DNA of 42,058 bases from Lachnospiraceae bacterium (GTDB taxonomy: Bacteria > Bacillota > Clostridia > Lachnospirales > Lachnospiraceae). The notes below the pieces were generated by a model, which made no database searches, was not told where the DNA came from, and worked only from the letters and a program-made list of their open reading frames with translations. The DNA is taken from assembly GCA_024698485.1 (NCBI GenBank), contig JAILRC010000060.1:1-42058 (forward strand), read 5' to 3'. This document shows, in pieces, positions 6,054-14,183 of this stretch (its first letter is position 1; every line of letters starts with the position of its first letter). Position numbers and translations under genes: made by a program.

Positions 6054-7703
6054 ATGAGCAAAGTAAAGGTTTTGTTCAGAATGCTCACACTTGTAAAGCC
6101 TCTGGCGGGATTTATGGTCCTGGCTGCGACTCTTGGAACGCTTGGCTTTTTGACCGCACAGTTCATCCCTATACTTGGGGGATATGCAGTGCTTACGGGG
6201 CTTGGGATTGAGAAGGGAATTACCTTTAAGAACGTTGTGATCCTGTTGCTTTTGTTTGCGGTTTTAAGAGCGATATTCCGTTTTTCGGAACAAAGGACTA
6301 ATCACTATATTGCATTTACACTGCTTGCCATCATCAGGGACAGAGTGTTTAAAGCACTTAGACACCTTTGCCCTGCAAAGCTCGAAGGCAGGGACAAGGG
6401 AGACCTGATCTCTCTTATCACGTCGGATGTGGAACTTTTGGAGGTGTTCTATGCGCACACCATATCTCCGATATGCATAGCCGTCGTGACAGAGGCGATC
6501 ATGTGCATATATATCGGTTCATTCCATCCTTTGCTCGGATCGGTTGCGCTGATCGCATTCCTGATCGTGGGAGCGGTACTCCCTGTCATCATCTCAAAAC
6601 GAAGCGGAACGCTGGGAGACGATCTTCGAAAGGAAGCAGGCGCGCTTTCCGCGCATATGCTTGAAAGCATCAGAGGGCTTGATGAAACGCTGCAGTATCA
6701 CGGCGGTGAGAAACGCTTGAATGAGATAACGGATAAAACAAAGGAACTGTCCGAAAAACAGGGGGTACTTAATCGCCTTACAGGAACCAACATGGCACTT
6801 GCAAATACCTTTATCTGGGTTTCGGATCTTATGATGCTCGGAACGTGCCTTGCCCTCTATAATTCCGGTAAGGTTGGCTTTGATGGACTTATCATACCGA
6901 TGATCGCATTGATGTCATCCTTCGGACCGGTGACCGCACTTTCCGCACTCGGGACAACGCTGCAAAGTACGGTGGCATCGGGCGCAAGAGTGCTTTCTGT
7001 CATTGATGAAGTACCTGAAACAGAGGACATTAGCGGAAAAGAAGAGGTTTCCTTTACGGGAGCAAAAGCTGTGAATGTGACCTTCGGTTATGGAAGTGCG
7101 GAAGTGCTAAAGGATGTTTTTGTGAATGTCGGCAAAGATGAAATTGTCGGGATCGTGGGTCCAAGCGGATGCGGCAAATCCACGCTTCTTAAGCTTTTTA
7201 TGCGATTCTGGAAGACAGGGAAAGGAAACGTCGATGTATCCGGAATTGATATAAACGATATAAACACTGACAATCTGCGTGACATGGAAAGCTATATGAC
7301 TCAGGAAACGCAGTTGTTTAAGGATACGATAGCGAACAACATCCGTATCGGAAAGCTTGATGCTACGGATGAAGAAGTCATGGAAGCGTGCAAGAAAGCT
7401 TCGATACACGATCTTATCATGACACTTCCCAAAGGCTATGATACGGAGGTTGGAGAGCTGGGCAGTACGCTTTCCGGCGGAGAAAAACAGCGTATAGGCC
7501 TGGCAAGAGCCTTCTTGCACGATGCGCCGTTCATGCTTCTTGATGAGCCCACGAGCAGCCTTGACAGCCTGAATGAAGCAGTCATCTTAAAGGCGCTTAA
7601 AGAGTCGGCAAAGGACCGGACGGTCCTTCTTGTTTCACACCGACCGTCTACCATGTGTATCGCAGGAAGAACTCTTTCTATGGATGGGGGCAGGGTCTCA
7701 TGA
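6054..7703 (+). CDS. ABC transporter, fused permease-ATPase half (partner subunit, CydC-like)
   Basis: A 549-residue partner of the preceding half-transporter. Six membrane helices cover about residues 10-300. The ATPase domain has Walker A GPSGCGKST (about 369), signature LSGGE (about 472), Walker B FMLLDEPTS (about 493) and SHRP as H-loop. The start is ATG 6054, two bases after the upstream stop, with AAAGGAGG just ahead; a longer in-frame extension into the upstream gene lacks a ribosome site and is rejected. Both ATPase sites look catalytically competent. The ATGA overlap with the next gene shows tight coupling. Confidence 0.9.
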   Translation: MSKVKVLFRMLTLVKPLAGFMVLAATLGTLGFLTAQFIPILGGYAVLTGLGIEKGITFKNVVILLLLFAVLRAIFRFSEQRTNHYIAFTLLAIIRDRVFKALRHLCPAKLEGRDKGDLISLITSDVELLEVFYAHTISPICIAVVTEAIMCIYIGSFHPLLGSVALIAFLIVGAVLPVIISKRSGTLGDDLRKEAGALSAHMLESIRGLDETLQYHGGEKRLNEITDKTKELSEKQGVLNRLTGTNMALANTFIWVSDLMMLGTCLALYNSGKVGFDGLIIPMIALMSSFGPVTALSALGTTLQSTVASGARVLSVIDEVPETEDISGKEEVSFTGAKAVNVTFGYGSAEVLKDVFVNVGKDEIVGIVGPSGCGKSTLLKLFMRFWKTGKGNVDVSGIDINDINTDNLRDMESYMTQETQLFKDTIANNIRIGKLDATDEEVMEACKKASIHDLIMTLPKGYDTEVGELGSTLSGGEKQRIGLARAFLHDAPFMLLDEPTSSLDSLNEAVILKALKESAKDRTVLLVSHRPSTMCIAGRTLSMDGGRVS

Positions 7704-8050
7704 AAGATGTGAATGCTAAGCGAGAACGTGAAAAGCACATAGTCACTGAGATGATTTCTTTATATTGCAGAAAGAATCATCATACGAAAAAGGGACAGCT
7801 GTGCGATGAATGCAGGGAGCTTGCGGAATATGCTTCTTTAAGAAGTGACAAATGTCCCTTTATGGCAGAGAAGACCTTTTGCAGCAACTGCAAGGTTCAT
7901 TGCTACAAACCTGAGATGAGAGAGAAGATCAGGCTGGTCATGCGTTTTTCCGGACCGAGGATGATCTTTCATCATCCTGTAATGGCTATAAGCCATGTGA
8001 TAGAAAGCAAAAAAGAGAAAGGTCGGATCGAAAGAAATGAACGCTGTTAA
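7700..8050 (+). CDS. YgbA_NO family cysteine-rich protein (nitrous-oxide-stimulated promoter family)
   Basis: A 116-residue cytoplasmic protein with seven conserved-looking cysteines (C23, C35, C38, C52, C61, C64, C68) in CxxC pairs, followed by the MRFSGPRMIFHHPVMAISH signature that marks the YgbA_NO family. In other bacteria ygbA is induced by nitrogen oxides; the cysteine pattern suggests metal or iron-sulfur binding, but no reaction is established. ATG 7700 overlaps the stop of the ABC gene (ATGA), so a start further upstream is unlikely. Its 3' end overlaps the next gene by 14 bases. The coupling to an ABC exporter and DUF454 protein suggests a shared stress or metal role. Confidence 0.8.
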   Translation: MKDVNAKREREKHIVTEMISLYCRKNHHTKKGQLCDECRELAEYASLRSDKCPFMAEKTFCSNCKVHCYKPEMREKIRLVMRFSGPRMIFHHPVMAISHVIESKKEKGRIERNERC

Positions 8051-8456
8051 GATTGTATACCTGATCATAGGATGTATTTGCCTGGGGCTTGGAACGGTCG
8101 GTGTTTTTCTTCCCATCCTTCCCACAACGCCGTTTTATCTTGTTACCGCATACTGCTTTGCAAGAAGCTCTACGAGACTTGAAACCTGGTTTAAAGGAAC
8201 GGGAGTGTATAAAAAGCATCTTGAATCATTTGTGGAGAAGAAGGGAATGAAGGCGTCCACAAAGACCGGTATTTTGATAAGTGTAACACTGCTCATGGGA
8301 TTTGGTTTCTTTATGATGGCGAGAAAAGGGATCATGATTCCCTGCATCATCCTTGCGATGGTGTGGGTTGCGCATTTCATATACTTTGTTTTCTTTGTAA
8401 AGACAATACCGGCGAAAGAAGAAAAGCAGGAGGACGGCAGTAATGTACAAACCTGA
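8037..8456 (+). CDS. DUF454 (YbaN) family inner-membrane protein
   Basis: A 139-residue protein with an opening transmembrane segment (residues about 4-36) containing the family hallmark GTVGVFLPILPTTPFYL, then FARSSTRLETWFKG, a charged helix, and two further membrane segments (about 80-120). This is the usual DUF454 layout. Function is unknown; in many genomes it neighbours heme, respiration or nitrogen-oxide related genes. It starts inside the end of the upstream ygbA-like gene, showing translational coupling. Confidence 0.85.
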   Translation: MNAVKIVYLIIGCICLGLGTVGVFLPILPTTPFYLVTAYCFARSSTRLETWFKGTGVYKKHLESFVEKKGMKASTKTGILISVTLLMGFGFFMMARKGIMIPCIILAMVWVAHFIYFVFFVKTIPAKEEKQEDGSNVQT

Positions 8457-8508
8457 AGGACTGACAAAAGAGAAAGTGAATGAAATCTCGCAGCGGATTG
8501 CAGACTGA
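8443..8508 (+). CDS. Putative 21-residue ORF between DUF454 gene and methyltransferase
   Basis: ATG 8443 has a well-spaced AGGAGG (8428-8433) and reads MYKPEGLTKEKVNEISQRIAD before TGA. It overlaps the DUF454 3' end by 14 bases, as the other genes of this operon do. It may be a coupling peptide, or the truncated head of a lost gene. No membrane segment or motif. The next gene starts 24 bases later with its own ribosome site. Confidence 0.35.
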   Translation: MYKPEGLTKEKVNEISQRIAD

Positions 8509-8532
8509 AGAGATCATTATAAGGAGGTCAAT

Positions 8533-9318
8533 ATGAAAACAGATTACAAAAACTGGATGCCAAAAGGAATGGTGATGGGAAGCGCTTGCGGAGCCATTGT
8601 ATTTCTAATCTGCAGCATTGTGTTTGCTTTGGTACCGATCGCAGATTCGGTGAAGAAGGTACTGGTACCGATACTTTTTGTGGTAACGGCTTTTTTCATA
8701 GTTGTTACTATCTGGATGTTTCTTATGTACAGAGCTTTTTCATATAACGGGAAAAGGCAGATGTCAAAACAGATCATAGAAGGAGTGGCATCCTATGTAA
8801 AACTGCCTGACGGCGGAAAAGGTCTGGATGTGGGCTGCGGAAGCGGAGCACTGACAATAGCCTGTGCCAAGAGAAATCCCAAGGCTTCTTTTGTCGGAAT
8901 AGACAGGTGGGGCAAAGAATATGCCTCGTTCAGCAAAGCACTGTGTGAGAATAATTCCAAAGCCGAAGGTGTTGCCAATACTTCTTTTATGCAGGGGGAT
9001 GCGGTCAAACTTCCGTTTAAAGATGAGACCTTTGATGCGGTAACCAGTAACTACGTATACCACAATATTCCGAGCATAGACAGACAGGCGATCCTTCTTG
9101 AAACATTGCGTACATTGAAAAAGGGTGGCACCTTTGCCATACACGATATCATGTCAAAGGCGAAATACGGTGACATGCAGGAGTTTGTGAAGAATCTTAA
9201 AAATATGGGATACGCTGAAGTAAAACTGGTCGATACAACAAACGGGATGTTTATGAGCAGATGGGAATCCGCATGGATGGGACTCTCAGGCTCAAATGTC
9301 TTAGTGGGGAGAAAATAA
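8533..9318 (+). CDS. Membrane-anchored class I SAM-dependent methyltransferase
   Basis: A 261-residue protein. Two hydrophobic helices (about residues 13-36 and 43-66) form an N-terminal anchor. The catalytic domain follows, with the SAM-binding loop GLDVGCGSG (97-105), the acidic strand FVGIDRWG, VTSNYVYHNI (motif IV) and GGTFAIHDI (post-motif). This is the UbiE/MenG-like fold, but the acceptor is unknown; a membrane-embedded lipid or quinone is plausible given the anchor. ATG 8533 sits seven bases after AAGGAGG. It is the last gene of the exporter operon, in a tail-to-tail position with lysR, and no convincing terminator is visible in the 37-base gap. Confidence 0.85.
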   Translation: MKTDYKNWMPKGMVMGSACGAIVFLICSIVFALVPIADSVKKVLVPILFVVTAFFIVVTIWMFLMYRAFSYNGKRQMSKQIIEGVASYVKLPDGGKGLDVGCGSGALTIACAKRNPKASFVGIDRWGKEYASFSKALCENNSKAEGVANTSFMQGDAVKLPFKDETFDAVTSNYVYHNIPSIDRQAILLETLRTLKKGGTFAIHDIMSKAKYGDMQEFVKNLKNMGYAEVKLVDTTNGMFMSRWESAWMGLSGSNVLVGRK

Positions 9319-9355
9319 GGAACAGAGGAGCCGGGATAGCACGTTTGCTCGGAAG

Positions 9356-10228
9356 TTAAAACGACTCCCGTACCTGCGCCAGAAATTTTTCTGCAATCGG
9401 TGTGAATGTCCGGTATTTATTCCAGATCAGATACAGTTTTGTCTCCTGTCTCGGAGAAAGAGGTCTGAAAATAAGATCACTTTCTTCGGAACAGTTTATT
9501 AGGTGATCGAAAGTAAGAAGAATGCCAAGGCCTTCTTTTGCGAACATAGAAGCATTATAAGAAAGCCGGAAGGTACCTTCCAAGTGGAGTTTTGGTAACT
9601 CACCACCTGCCCACATAAGAATTTCATTATTCCAGCTTTGTTCAGAGCAGAAGAGAGGCTGGCCGATAAGGTCAGCTACCCTGATGCTCTTTTTCTTTGC
9701 CAAAGGGTTGGTGCTCAGCATGACCGCACCCCATCTGTCGGCCTCGGGAAACAAGAGGTATTCGTATTTTTCACGGTTGGGAGTTTCGCATATCACTGCA
9801 AAATCAAGTATCCCCTTATCAAGCTTTTCCGTTACCTGCTCGGTGTCTCCGCTTGTGATGTGATACGTAAAGGCCGGATAACGCTCTTTGAGTTTTTTGA
9901 TCTCCTTGGCAAGAAAGCCAATTTGATATGATTCGGCCAGTCCAAAATAAATATCGCCGCCTGTGATGTCGTCAAGGGAAACAAATTCCTGCTCGATCTT
10001 GTCTGCCATAGCGATAAGGTCTTCAGCACGGTCACGTAGCAGCATTCCTTCATCGGTCAGCTTTATTGAAAAGCTGTGACGGGTAAACAGCTTTTTTCCC
10101 AATTCATCTTCAAGAGCTCTGAGGACCTTTGATAACGTGGGCTGGGTAACATGCAGCATTTGGGCGGCATGAGACATGTTTTCCTCCCTTGCTACAGCTA
10201 AAAAGTATCGCAGGTTCTTGATCTCCAT
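9356..10228 (-). CDS. LysR family transcriptional regulator
   Basis: A 290-residue regulator. The N-terminal winged helix-turn-helix reads MEIKNLRYFLAVAREENMSH then QMLHVTQPTLSKVLRALE, the standard LysR beginning, followed by a linker helix and a periplasmic-binding-like effector domain (about residues 90-288). The start is placed at ATG 10228, preceded by AGGAGG; the longer frame to 10369 adds 47 residues foreign to the family and runs into the divergent promoter region. It is divergent from an alpha/beta hydrolase with 146 bases between, a typical LysR-target arrangement, with a dyad at 10259-10274. Confidence 0.9.
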   Translation of the reverse strand: MEIKNLRYFLAVAREENMSHAAQMLHVTQPTLSKVLRALEDELGKKLFTRHSFSIKLTDEGMLLRDRAEDLIAMADKIEQEFVSLDDITGGDIYFGLAESYQIGFLAKEIKKLKERYPAFTYHITSGDTEQVTEKLDKGILDFAVICETPNREKYEYLLFPEADRWGAVMLSTNPLAKKKSIRVADLIGQPLFCSEQSWNNEILMWAGGELPKLHLEGTFRLSYNASMFAKEGLGILLTFDHLINCSEESDLIFRPLSPRQETKLYLIWNKYRTFTPIAEKFLAQVRESF

Positions 10229-10258
10229 AGGTCCTCCTTTATTTGATATGCATAAATG

Positions 10259-10274
10259 GAATATCACGATATTC
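10259..10274. promoter_or_regulatory. Dyad in the lysR/hydrolase intergenic region, candidate LysR box
   Basis: A perfect inverted repeat GAATATC-AC-GATATTC lies between the divergent genes, 31 bases from the lysR start codon. Its spacing (T-N11-A class inside the dyad) and position fit a LysR-type binding site that represses lysR and activates the hydrolase. Confidence 0.55.
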
Positions 10275-10374
10275 ATTTTATTCATTAGCGCACTTTGTGT
10301 CAATATCATATACTGATGATGAGAAAGAAACGGCAGATTGCACATCAAATAATAAAAACAGGAGGACATAAAAA

Positions 10375-11376
10375 ATGATCAGAAAAGAAGAATTGAAAGT
10401 TGTAAATGAGTGGGACAAGACTTTCAAGAAGAGCGATAAGGTCGATCACTGTAAGGTGACATTCGTAAACCGCTATGGCATAACCCTTGCGGCGGATATG
10501 TATGTTCCCAAGAATGCGGAAGGAAAGCTTCCTGCAATTGCTGTATGCGGACCTTTTGGCGCAGTTAAGGAACAATGCTCCGGTCTCTATGCTCAGGCCA
10601 TGGCAGAAAGAGGCTTTCTTACAATAGCTTTTGATCCTTCCTTTACGGGCGAAAGCGGCGGTAATGTAAGATATATGGCATCTCCTGATATCAATACTGA
10701 AGATTTCATGGCAGCCGTGGATTTTCTTTCCCTTAATGAAAAAGCTGATCCTGACCGGATCGGGATCATCGGCATATGCGGATGGGGCGGCATGGCTGTA
10801 AATACTGCGGCACTGGATACCCGTATCAAGGCTACGGTAGCTTCTACCATGTATGACATGACAAGGGTAAACGCAAAGGGCTACTTTGATTCGGAGGACA
10901 GCGAGGAGGCACGTTACGAGAAAAAGAAGGCTATGTGCGCTCAGAGACTTGAGGATCTTAAGTCCGGTGAATATATGCTCGGCGGAGGAGTTGTAGATCC
11001 ACTTCCGGAGGATGCTCCGTTCTTTGTAAAAGACTACTACGATTATTACAAAACAGACAGAGGATATCATAAGAGAAGTCTTAACTCCAATGGCGGATGG
11101 AATGTGATCGGATGCGAATCCTTTATAAATCAGCCAATCCTCAAGTACAGCAATGAGATCAGAAGTGCAGTGCTCCTTATTCATGGAGAAAAAGCCCATT
11201 CCTGTTATTTTTCAAAGGATGCATATGCAGATATGATAAAGGGCAGCAAGTATGCGGATAACAAGGAACTTATGATAATCCCTGATGCTGTACATACTGA
11301 TCTGTATGACGGCGGAGATAAGGATTACATTCCGTTTGATAAGATAGAGAGCTTCATGAGAGAATATTTTAAATAG
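10375..11376 (+). CDS. Alpha/beta hydrolase, dienelactone-hydrolase-like with Cys nucleophile elbow
   Basis: A 333-residue cytosolic hydrolase with the YcjY/DLH-like order: a strand plus AADMYVPKNAEGKLPAIAVCGP, an FDPSFTGES loop, PDRIGIIGICGWGG as nucleophile elbow (cysteine where most relatives have serine), a helical cap, AVLLIHGEKAHS and the final VHTDLYD supplying the histidine. The predicted activity is hydrolysis of an ester, lactone or thioester; substrate unknown. ATG 10375 follows ACAGGAGG. It is transcribed away from lysR and is its probable target. A damaged lipoprotein frame follows 10 bases later. Confidence 0.85.
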   Translation: MIRKEELKVVNEWDKTFKKSDKVDHCKVTFVNRYGITLAADMYVPKNAEGKLPAIAVCGPFGAVKEQCSGLYAQAMAERGFLTIAFDPSFTGESGGNVRYMASPDINTEDFMAAVDFLSLNEKADPDRIGIIGICGWGGMAVNTAALDTRIKATVASTMYDMTRVNAKGYFDSEDSEEARYEKKKAMCAQRLEDLKSGEYMLGGGVVDPLPEDAPFFVKDYYDYYKTDRGYHKRSLNSNGGWNVIGCESFINQPILKYSNEIRSAVLLIHGEKAHSCYFSKDAYADMIKGSKYADNKELMIIPDAVHTDLYDGGDKDYIPFDKIESFMREYFK

Positions 11377-11386
11377 GGAGATCTGA

Positions 11387-11540
11387 ATGAACAATGTAAA
11401 ATATGTCATTTGCGCGACCATGATATTGTTTGTTTTCTCATCGTGTGCAGGGAGCATACCAAACGATAGAGTAGTTTCAGCGAGCAGACAGGCAGATACT
11501 TTATGCATTCAAATGGAATGGCGCCCCGTCCCCGGGGTCC
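11387..11540 (+). pseudogene. Truncated lipoprotein start
   Basis: ATG 11387, behind a GGGAG site, opens a frame reading MNNVKYVICATMILFVFSSCAGS: a short charged start, hydrophobic core and lipobox FSSC. About 25 further residues read plausibly up to 11520, after which the frame runs into a GC-rich palindrome and the terminator at 11547-11568 and encodes low-quality sequence. The rest of the gene is missing. The join at about 11515 resembles the 2247 hairpin element, so an insertion or deletion there may have cut the gene. Confidence 0.5.
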
Positions 11541-11576
11541 AAAAAAGCCCTCCGCTTTTGCGGAGGGCCATTTTTA
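11541..11576. terminator. Bidirectional terminator
   Basis: A nine-pair perfect stem GCCCTCCGC, loop TTTT, GCGGAGGGC (11547-11568) flanked by AAAAAA on the left and CATTTTT on the right. It ends the leftward sugar-transport operon (stop at 11591) and any rightward transcript from the hydrolase. Confidence 0.9.
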
Positions 11577-11590
11577 TGTCGGTTCAAATA

Positions 11591-13165
11591 TTATTTCTTG
11601 TATAACTTGTCGAACTGCTTCTGGAGCTCGGCGGTAACATCTTCGATACCTGCCTGCTTGAGAGCTGCCTGCATCTCGGCAACAATCTGTTCAGCGGTTC
11701 CTGAATACTTACCATAGGAGATCTTCTTCATGTAATCACCGAATACTTCGTTGCAGTTCTTGATCTTGCCTTCGATGCTGTCAACATTGGGAACGAACTG
11801 TCCGTAAGGATAGTCGATCTTGATCTTGTCGTACTCTTTGTACATAGCCTCGATAGCAGTCCAGTTTCTGGTAGCATCCTTCAGCTCAAGATCATCGTTA
11901 CGTCCCCACCACCAGCTGGTAGCACCGCCGACGTTGTCTGTGTCGGGATTGTAGCTGGCGGGAGTTACACGATATCCTGCGGAGTCAAGTGAATAGGAGA
12001 TGCCTTCTATACCGTAGTTGATGAGTCTGTAGCAATCAGGATCGTTTCTGAGAAGGTCATAAACCATGAGAGCTCTCTCAGGATGCTTGGATGCTGCGGA
12101 AACTGCCATTGCACCGTGGGTGATGGAAAGAGCAACTACGTTGCCTGTCTCTTCACCGAAGTAGAAGAAACCTGATGCGGCATTGGGATCGTTGTAAATG
12201 GTGTTGGAAGGAGTCTTTGAGCAAAGATCTGTCCAAGTCTGTGTATGATGCTGATCTGCAGCAACAAGACCTACACGATAGTCATCTCTGTTTGTGGATG
12301 TGGTGTTGTTGAGAACGTCTGTCTTCCAAACGCCCATCTCATCCCACTTCTTCATCATCTTAGCATATTCAACCATCATCTGAGTGTCTGTATATGCGGG
12401 AGTGATGATCTTATAAAGGTTATCCTTTGTTCCGCCCCAAAGAGCAGAAGAGCAGATGCCGTCGATGGGAACGAACTTGCTGTGGCTTACTACCCAGCCG
12501 CTTGCCATCTGAGTGTTCTGAGTTCCGTCAGAATCCCATGCAACATTGATTCCAAGAGCCTTCTTGTTGGCTGTAACGTACTCAAAGTACTTGGTCATGT
12601 CTTCCCAGCTGTGTACACCGTTTGTGAGACCTGCTTTTGTAGCCCAGTCAAAACGATAGATAAAGCCGTGGTTGGTCCACTGTGCATAGTTGTCTTCGGG
12701 CATGAGATAGATGTCTCCGTCGTACTTGCAGAGCTCCCAGTGATCTGCGGAAACGCTTGCCCATGTCTTGGGAGCATAGGTCTTCAACATATCCTCTGTG
12801 AGGATAAGGAAACCGCCGTTCTTTGCGTTGGGCCATGCATCAAGCCAGTCGGAAGCGGTACCGATGAGGTCAACGGTTCCGTCCATAGCTGCGATGTTCA
12901 TGTTGTAAACGGAAAGATAATCTGTCCATCCGATCCAATAGAACTCAAGCTCTGCGTTGCACTTAGCAGTAAGGATCTCATTGAGCTTCTTGTTCATTTC
13001 CTGGAAACGATCCATTGCTGCGCCCTCGGGCTTGGATCCTGTGAACATGTAAGTGATCTTTACATGTTCTGATGTGTCAACCTTCTTGGTCTTTGCGCTT
13101 CCGCATGAAGCGAGTCCAAGAACCATTGTCACAGCGAGTAGTAATGCTAAAACTCTTTTCTTCAT
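11591..13165 (-). CDS. Extracellular sugar-binding lipoprotein of an ABC importer
   Basis: A 524-residue secreted lipoprotein: MKKRVLALLLAVTMVLG signal, lipobox LASC (lipidated cysteine about 21), then a large solute-binding domain of the LplA/family 1 type, rich in Trp and Tyr (for example GGATSWWWGRND near residue 415), as expected for a carbohydrate receptor. It would capture an oligosaccharide outside the membrane and hand it to the two permeases encoded upstream in the same operon. ATG 13165 is preceded by AGGAGG. A stem-loop at 13190-13213 separates it from the permease gene. GH30 and LacI next door suggest a galactan- or pectin-derived ligand. Confidence 0.92.
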   Translation of the reverse strand: MKKRVLALLLAVTMVLGLASCGSAKTKKVDTSEHVKITYMFTGSKPEGAAMDRFQEMNKKLNEILTAKCNAELEFYWIGWTDYLSVYNMNIAAMDGTVDLIGTASDWLDAWPNAKNGGFLILTEDMLKTYAPKTWASVSADHWELCKYDGDIYLMPEDNYAQWTNHGFIYRFDWATKAGLTNGVHSWEDMTKYFEYVTANKKALGINVAWDSDGTQNTQMASGWVVSHSKFVPIDGICSSALWGGTKDNLYKIITPAYTDTQMMVEYAKMMKKWDEMGVWKTDVLNNTTSTNRDDYRVGLVAADQHHTQTWTDLCSKTPSNTIYNDPNAASGFFYFGEETGNVVALSITHGAMAVSAASKHPERALMVYDLLRNDPDCYRLINYGIEGISYSLDSAGYRVTPASYNPDTDNVGGATSWWWGRNDDLELKDATRNWTAIEAMYKEYDKIKIDYPYGQFVPNVDSIEGKIKNCNEVFGDYMKKISYGKYSGTAEQIVAEMQAALKQAGIEDVTAELQKQFDKLYKK

Positions 13166-13189
13166 AAATTTCCTCCTGAAATTTTTATG

Positions 13190-13213
13190 TTATCCCGGTC
13201 ATCCGGGGAATAA
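13190..13213 (-). promoter_or_regulatory. Intercistronic stem-loop before the binding-protein gene
   Basis: In the 54-base gap between permease and receptor genes, TTAT-CCCGG pairs with CCGGG-GA-ATAA around a short loop. There is no T-run, so it is unlikely to terminate; such hairpins commonly stabilise the receptor part of importer mRNAs so that more receptor than permease is made. Confidence 0.5.
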
Positions 13214-13219
13214 CCTTGA

Positions 13220-14146
13220 TCAACCCTTTACCGCACCTACGGTGATACCGCTGATGAAGTACTTCTGAACGAAGGGGTAGAGCAGTACGATGGGACCTGT
13301 TGCCAGCATAGCCGTCGCCATCTTTACGGTGTTTGAGGGAATGTCGGTGATGACAACGTACTGACCTGCTACCGTGCTCTTTAGAGCCTCGGTCTTGTTT
13401 ACCGTTTCATAGAGCATATACTGCAGGGGCTTTACATCCACTCTTGAACTCAGGAACAGTGAGGACTGATACCATTCGTTCCAATATCCCAGAGCAAGGA
13501 AGAGGCCGATGGTGGCAAGGGCGGGCTTCAGCATGGGAAGAATGAGAGCTGTGAAGATCTTCATGTCTCCCGCGCCGTCGATCTTACCGGATTCGGTGAT
13601 CTCGTGAGGTATGCTCTTAACAAAGTTCTTCATGAGTATTATGAGCCATGGCGACATGAGAAGCGGAAGGAGGATGGCGAAGTAGCTGTCCTTCAGCTTG
13701 TAAAACTGCGTCATGATCAGATAATAAGGTGCAAGTCCTGCGGAAAACAGGCTTGTGAAGTAAATGTAGAAGGAGATGACATTTCTGAAAGGGAAGTCCT
13801 TTCTCTGAAGTGCATATCCTGTCATTGCAATGATGGAAAGGCCTATGGACGTACCCACAACCGTAAGGAGTATGGTGACGATGTATGACTTCCATATGAG
13901 ACCCGACTTTATAACGGCGTGATAGGCTTCCGTTGAGAATTCACCGGGAATGAGCTGAACACCGTGAAGGTTCAGATAACTCTCCGATGAGAAGGAACTG
14001 CCCAGGATTACCAAAAACGGAAATATACATGCCAGAGCATAGATGGATGTAATAACATAACCGAGCCCTCGCACTATGATGTCCGAAACCCCAAGTTTCA
14101 CCTTGATGGTGTGAGGTTTTTTGATGGATTCTTTCTTATTAAACAT
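13220..14146 (-). CDS. Carbohydrate ABC transporter permease (LplC type)
   Basis: A 308-residue inner-membrane permease with six predicted helices. The cytoplasmic EAA loop is readable as ESGKIDGAGDMKIFTALILP (residues about 203-222), where the missing ATPase docks. The sequence ends with the VQKYFISGITVGAVKG tail seen in nearly all LplC/CUT1 proteins. It works with the preceding LplB-type permease and the following receptor. ATG 14146 follows CAGGAGGAAG. No ATPase gene is present in the locus, so a shared MsmX-type ATPase elsewhere is expected. Confidence 0.92.
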   Translation of the reverse strand: MFNKKESIKKPHTIKVKLGVSDIIVRGLGYVITSIYALACIFPFLVILGSSFSSESYLNLHGVQLIPGEFSTEAYHAVIKSGLIWKSYIVTILLTVVGTSIGLSIIAMTGYALQRKDFPFRNVISFYIYFTSLFSAGLAPYYLIMTQFYKLKDSYFAILLPLLMSPWLIILMKNFVKSIPHEITESGKIDGAGDMKIFTALILPMLKPALATIGLFLALGYWNEWYQSSLFLSSRVDVKPLQYMLYETVNKTEALKSTVAGQYVVITDIPSNTVKMATAMLATGPIVLLYPFVQKYFISGITVGAVKG

Positions 14147-14183
14147 AACTTAAACTTCCTCCTGATCACGTGATATCGTATGC

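Noticed and set aside
4307-7703. Genuine cytochrome bd assembly exporter CydDC
   Set aside because: The architecture is similar, but no cydAB genes are near and TetR-type control suits a drug or metabolite exporter better; kept as CydDC-like only.
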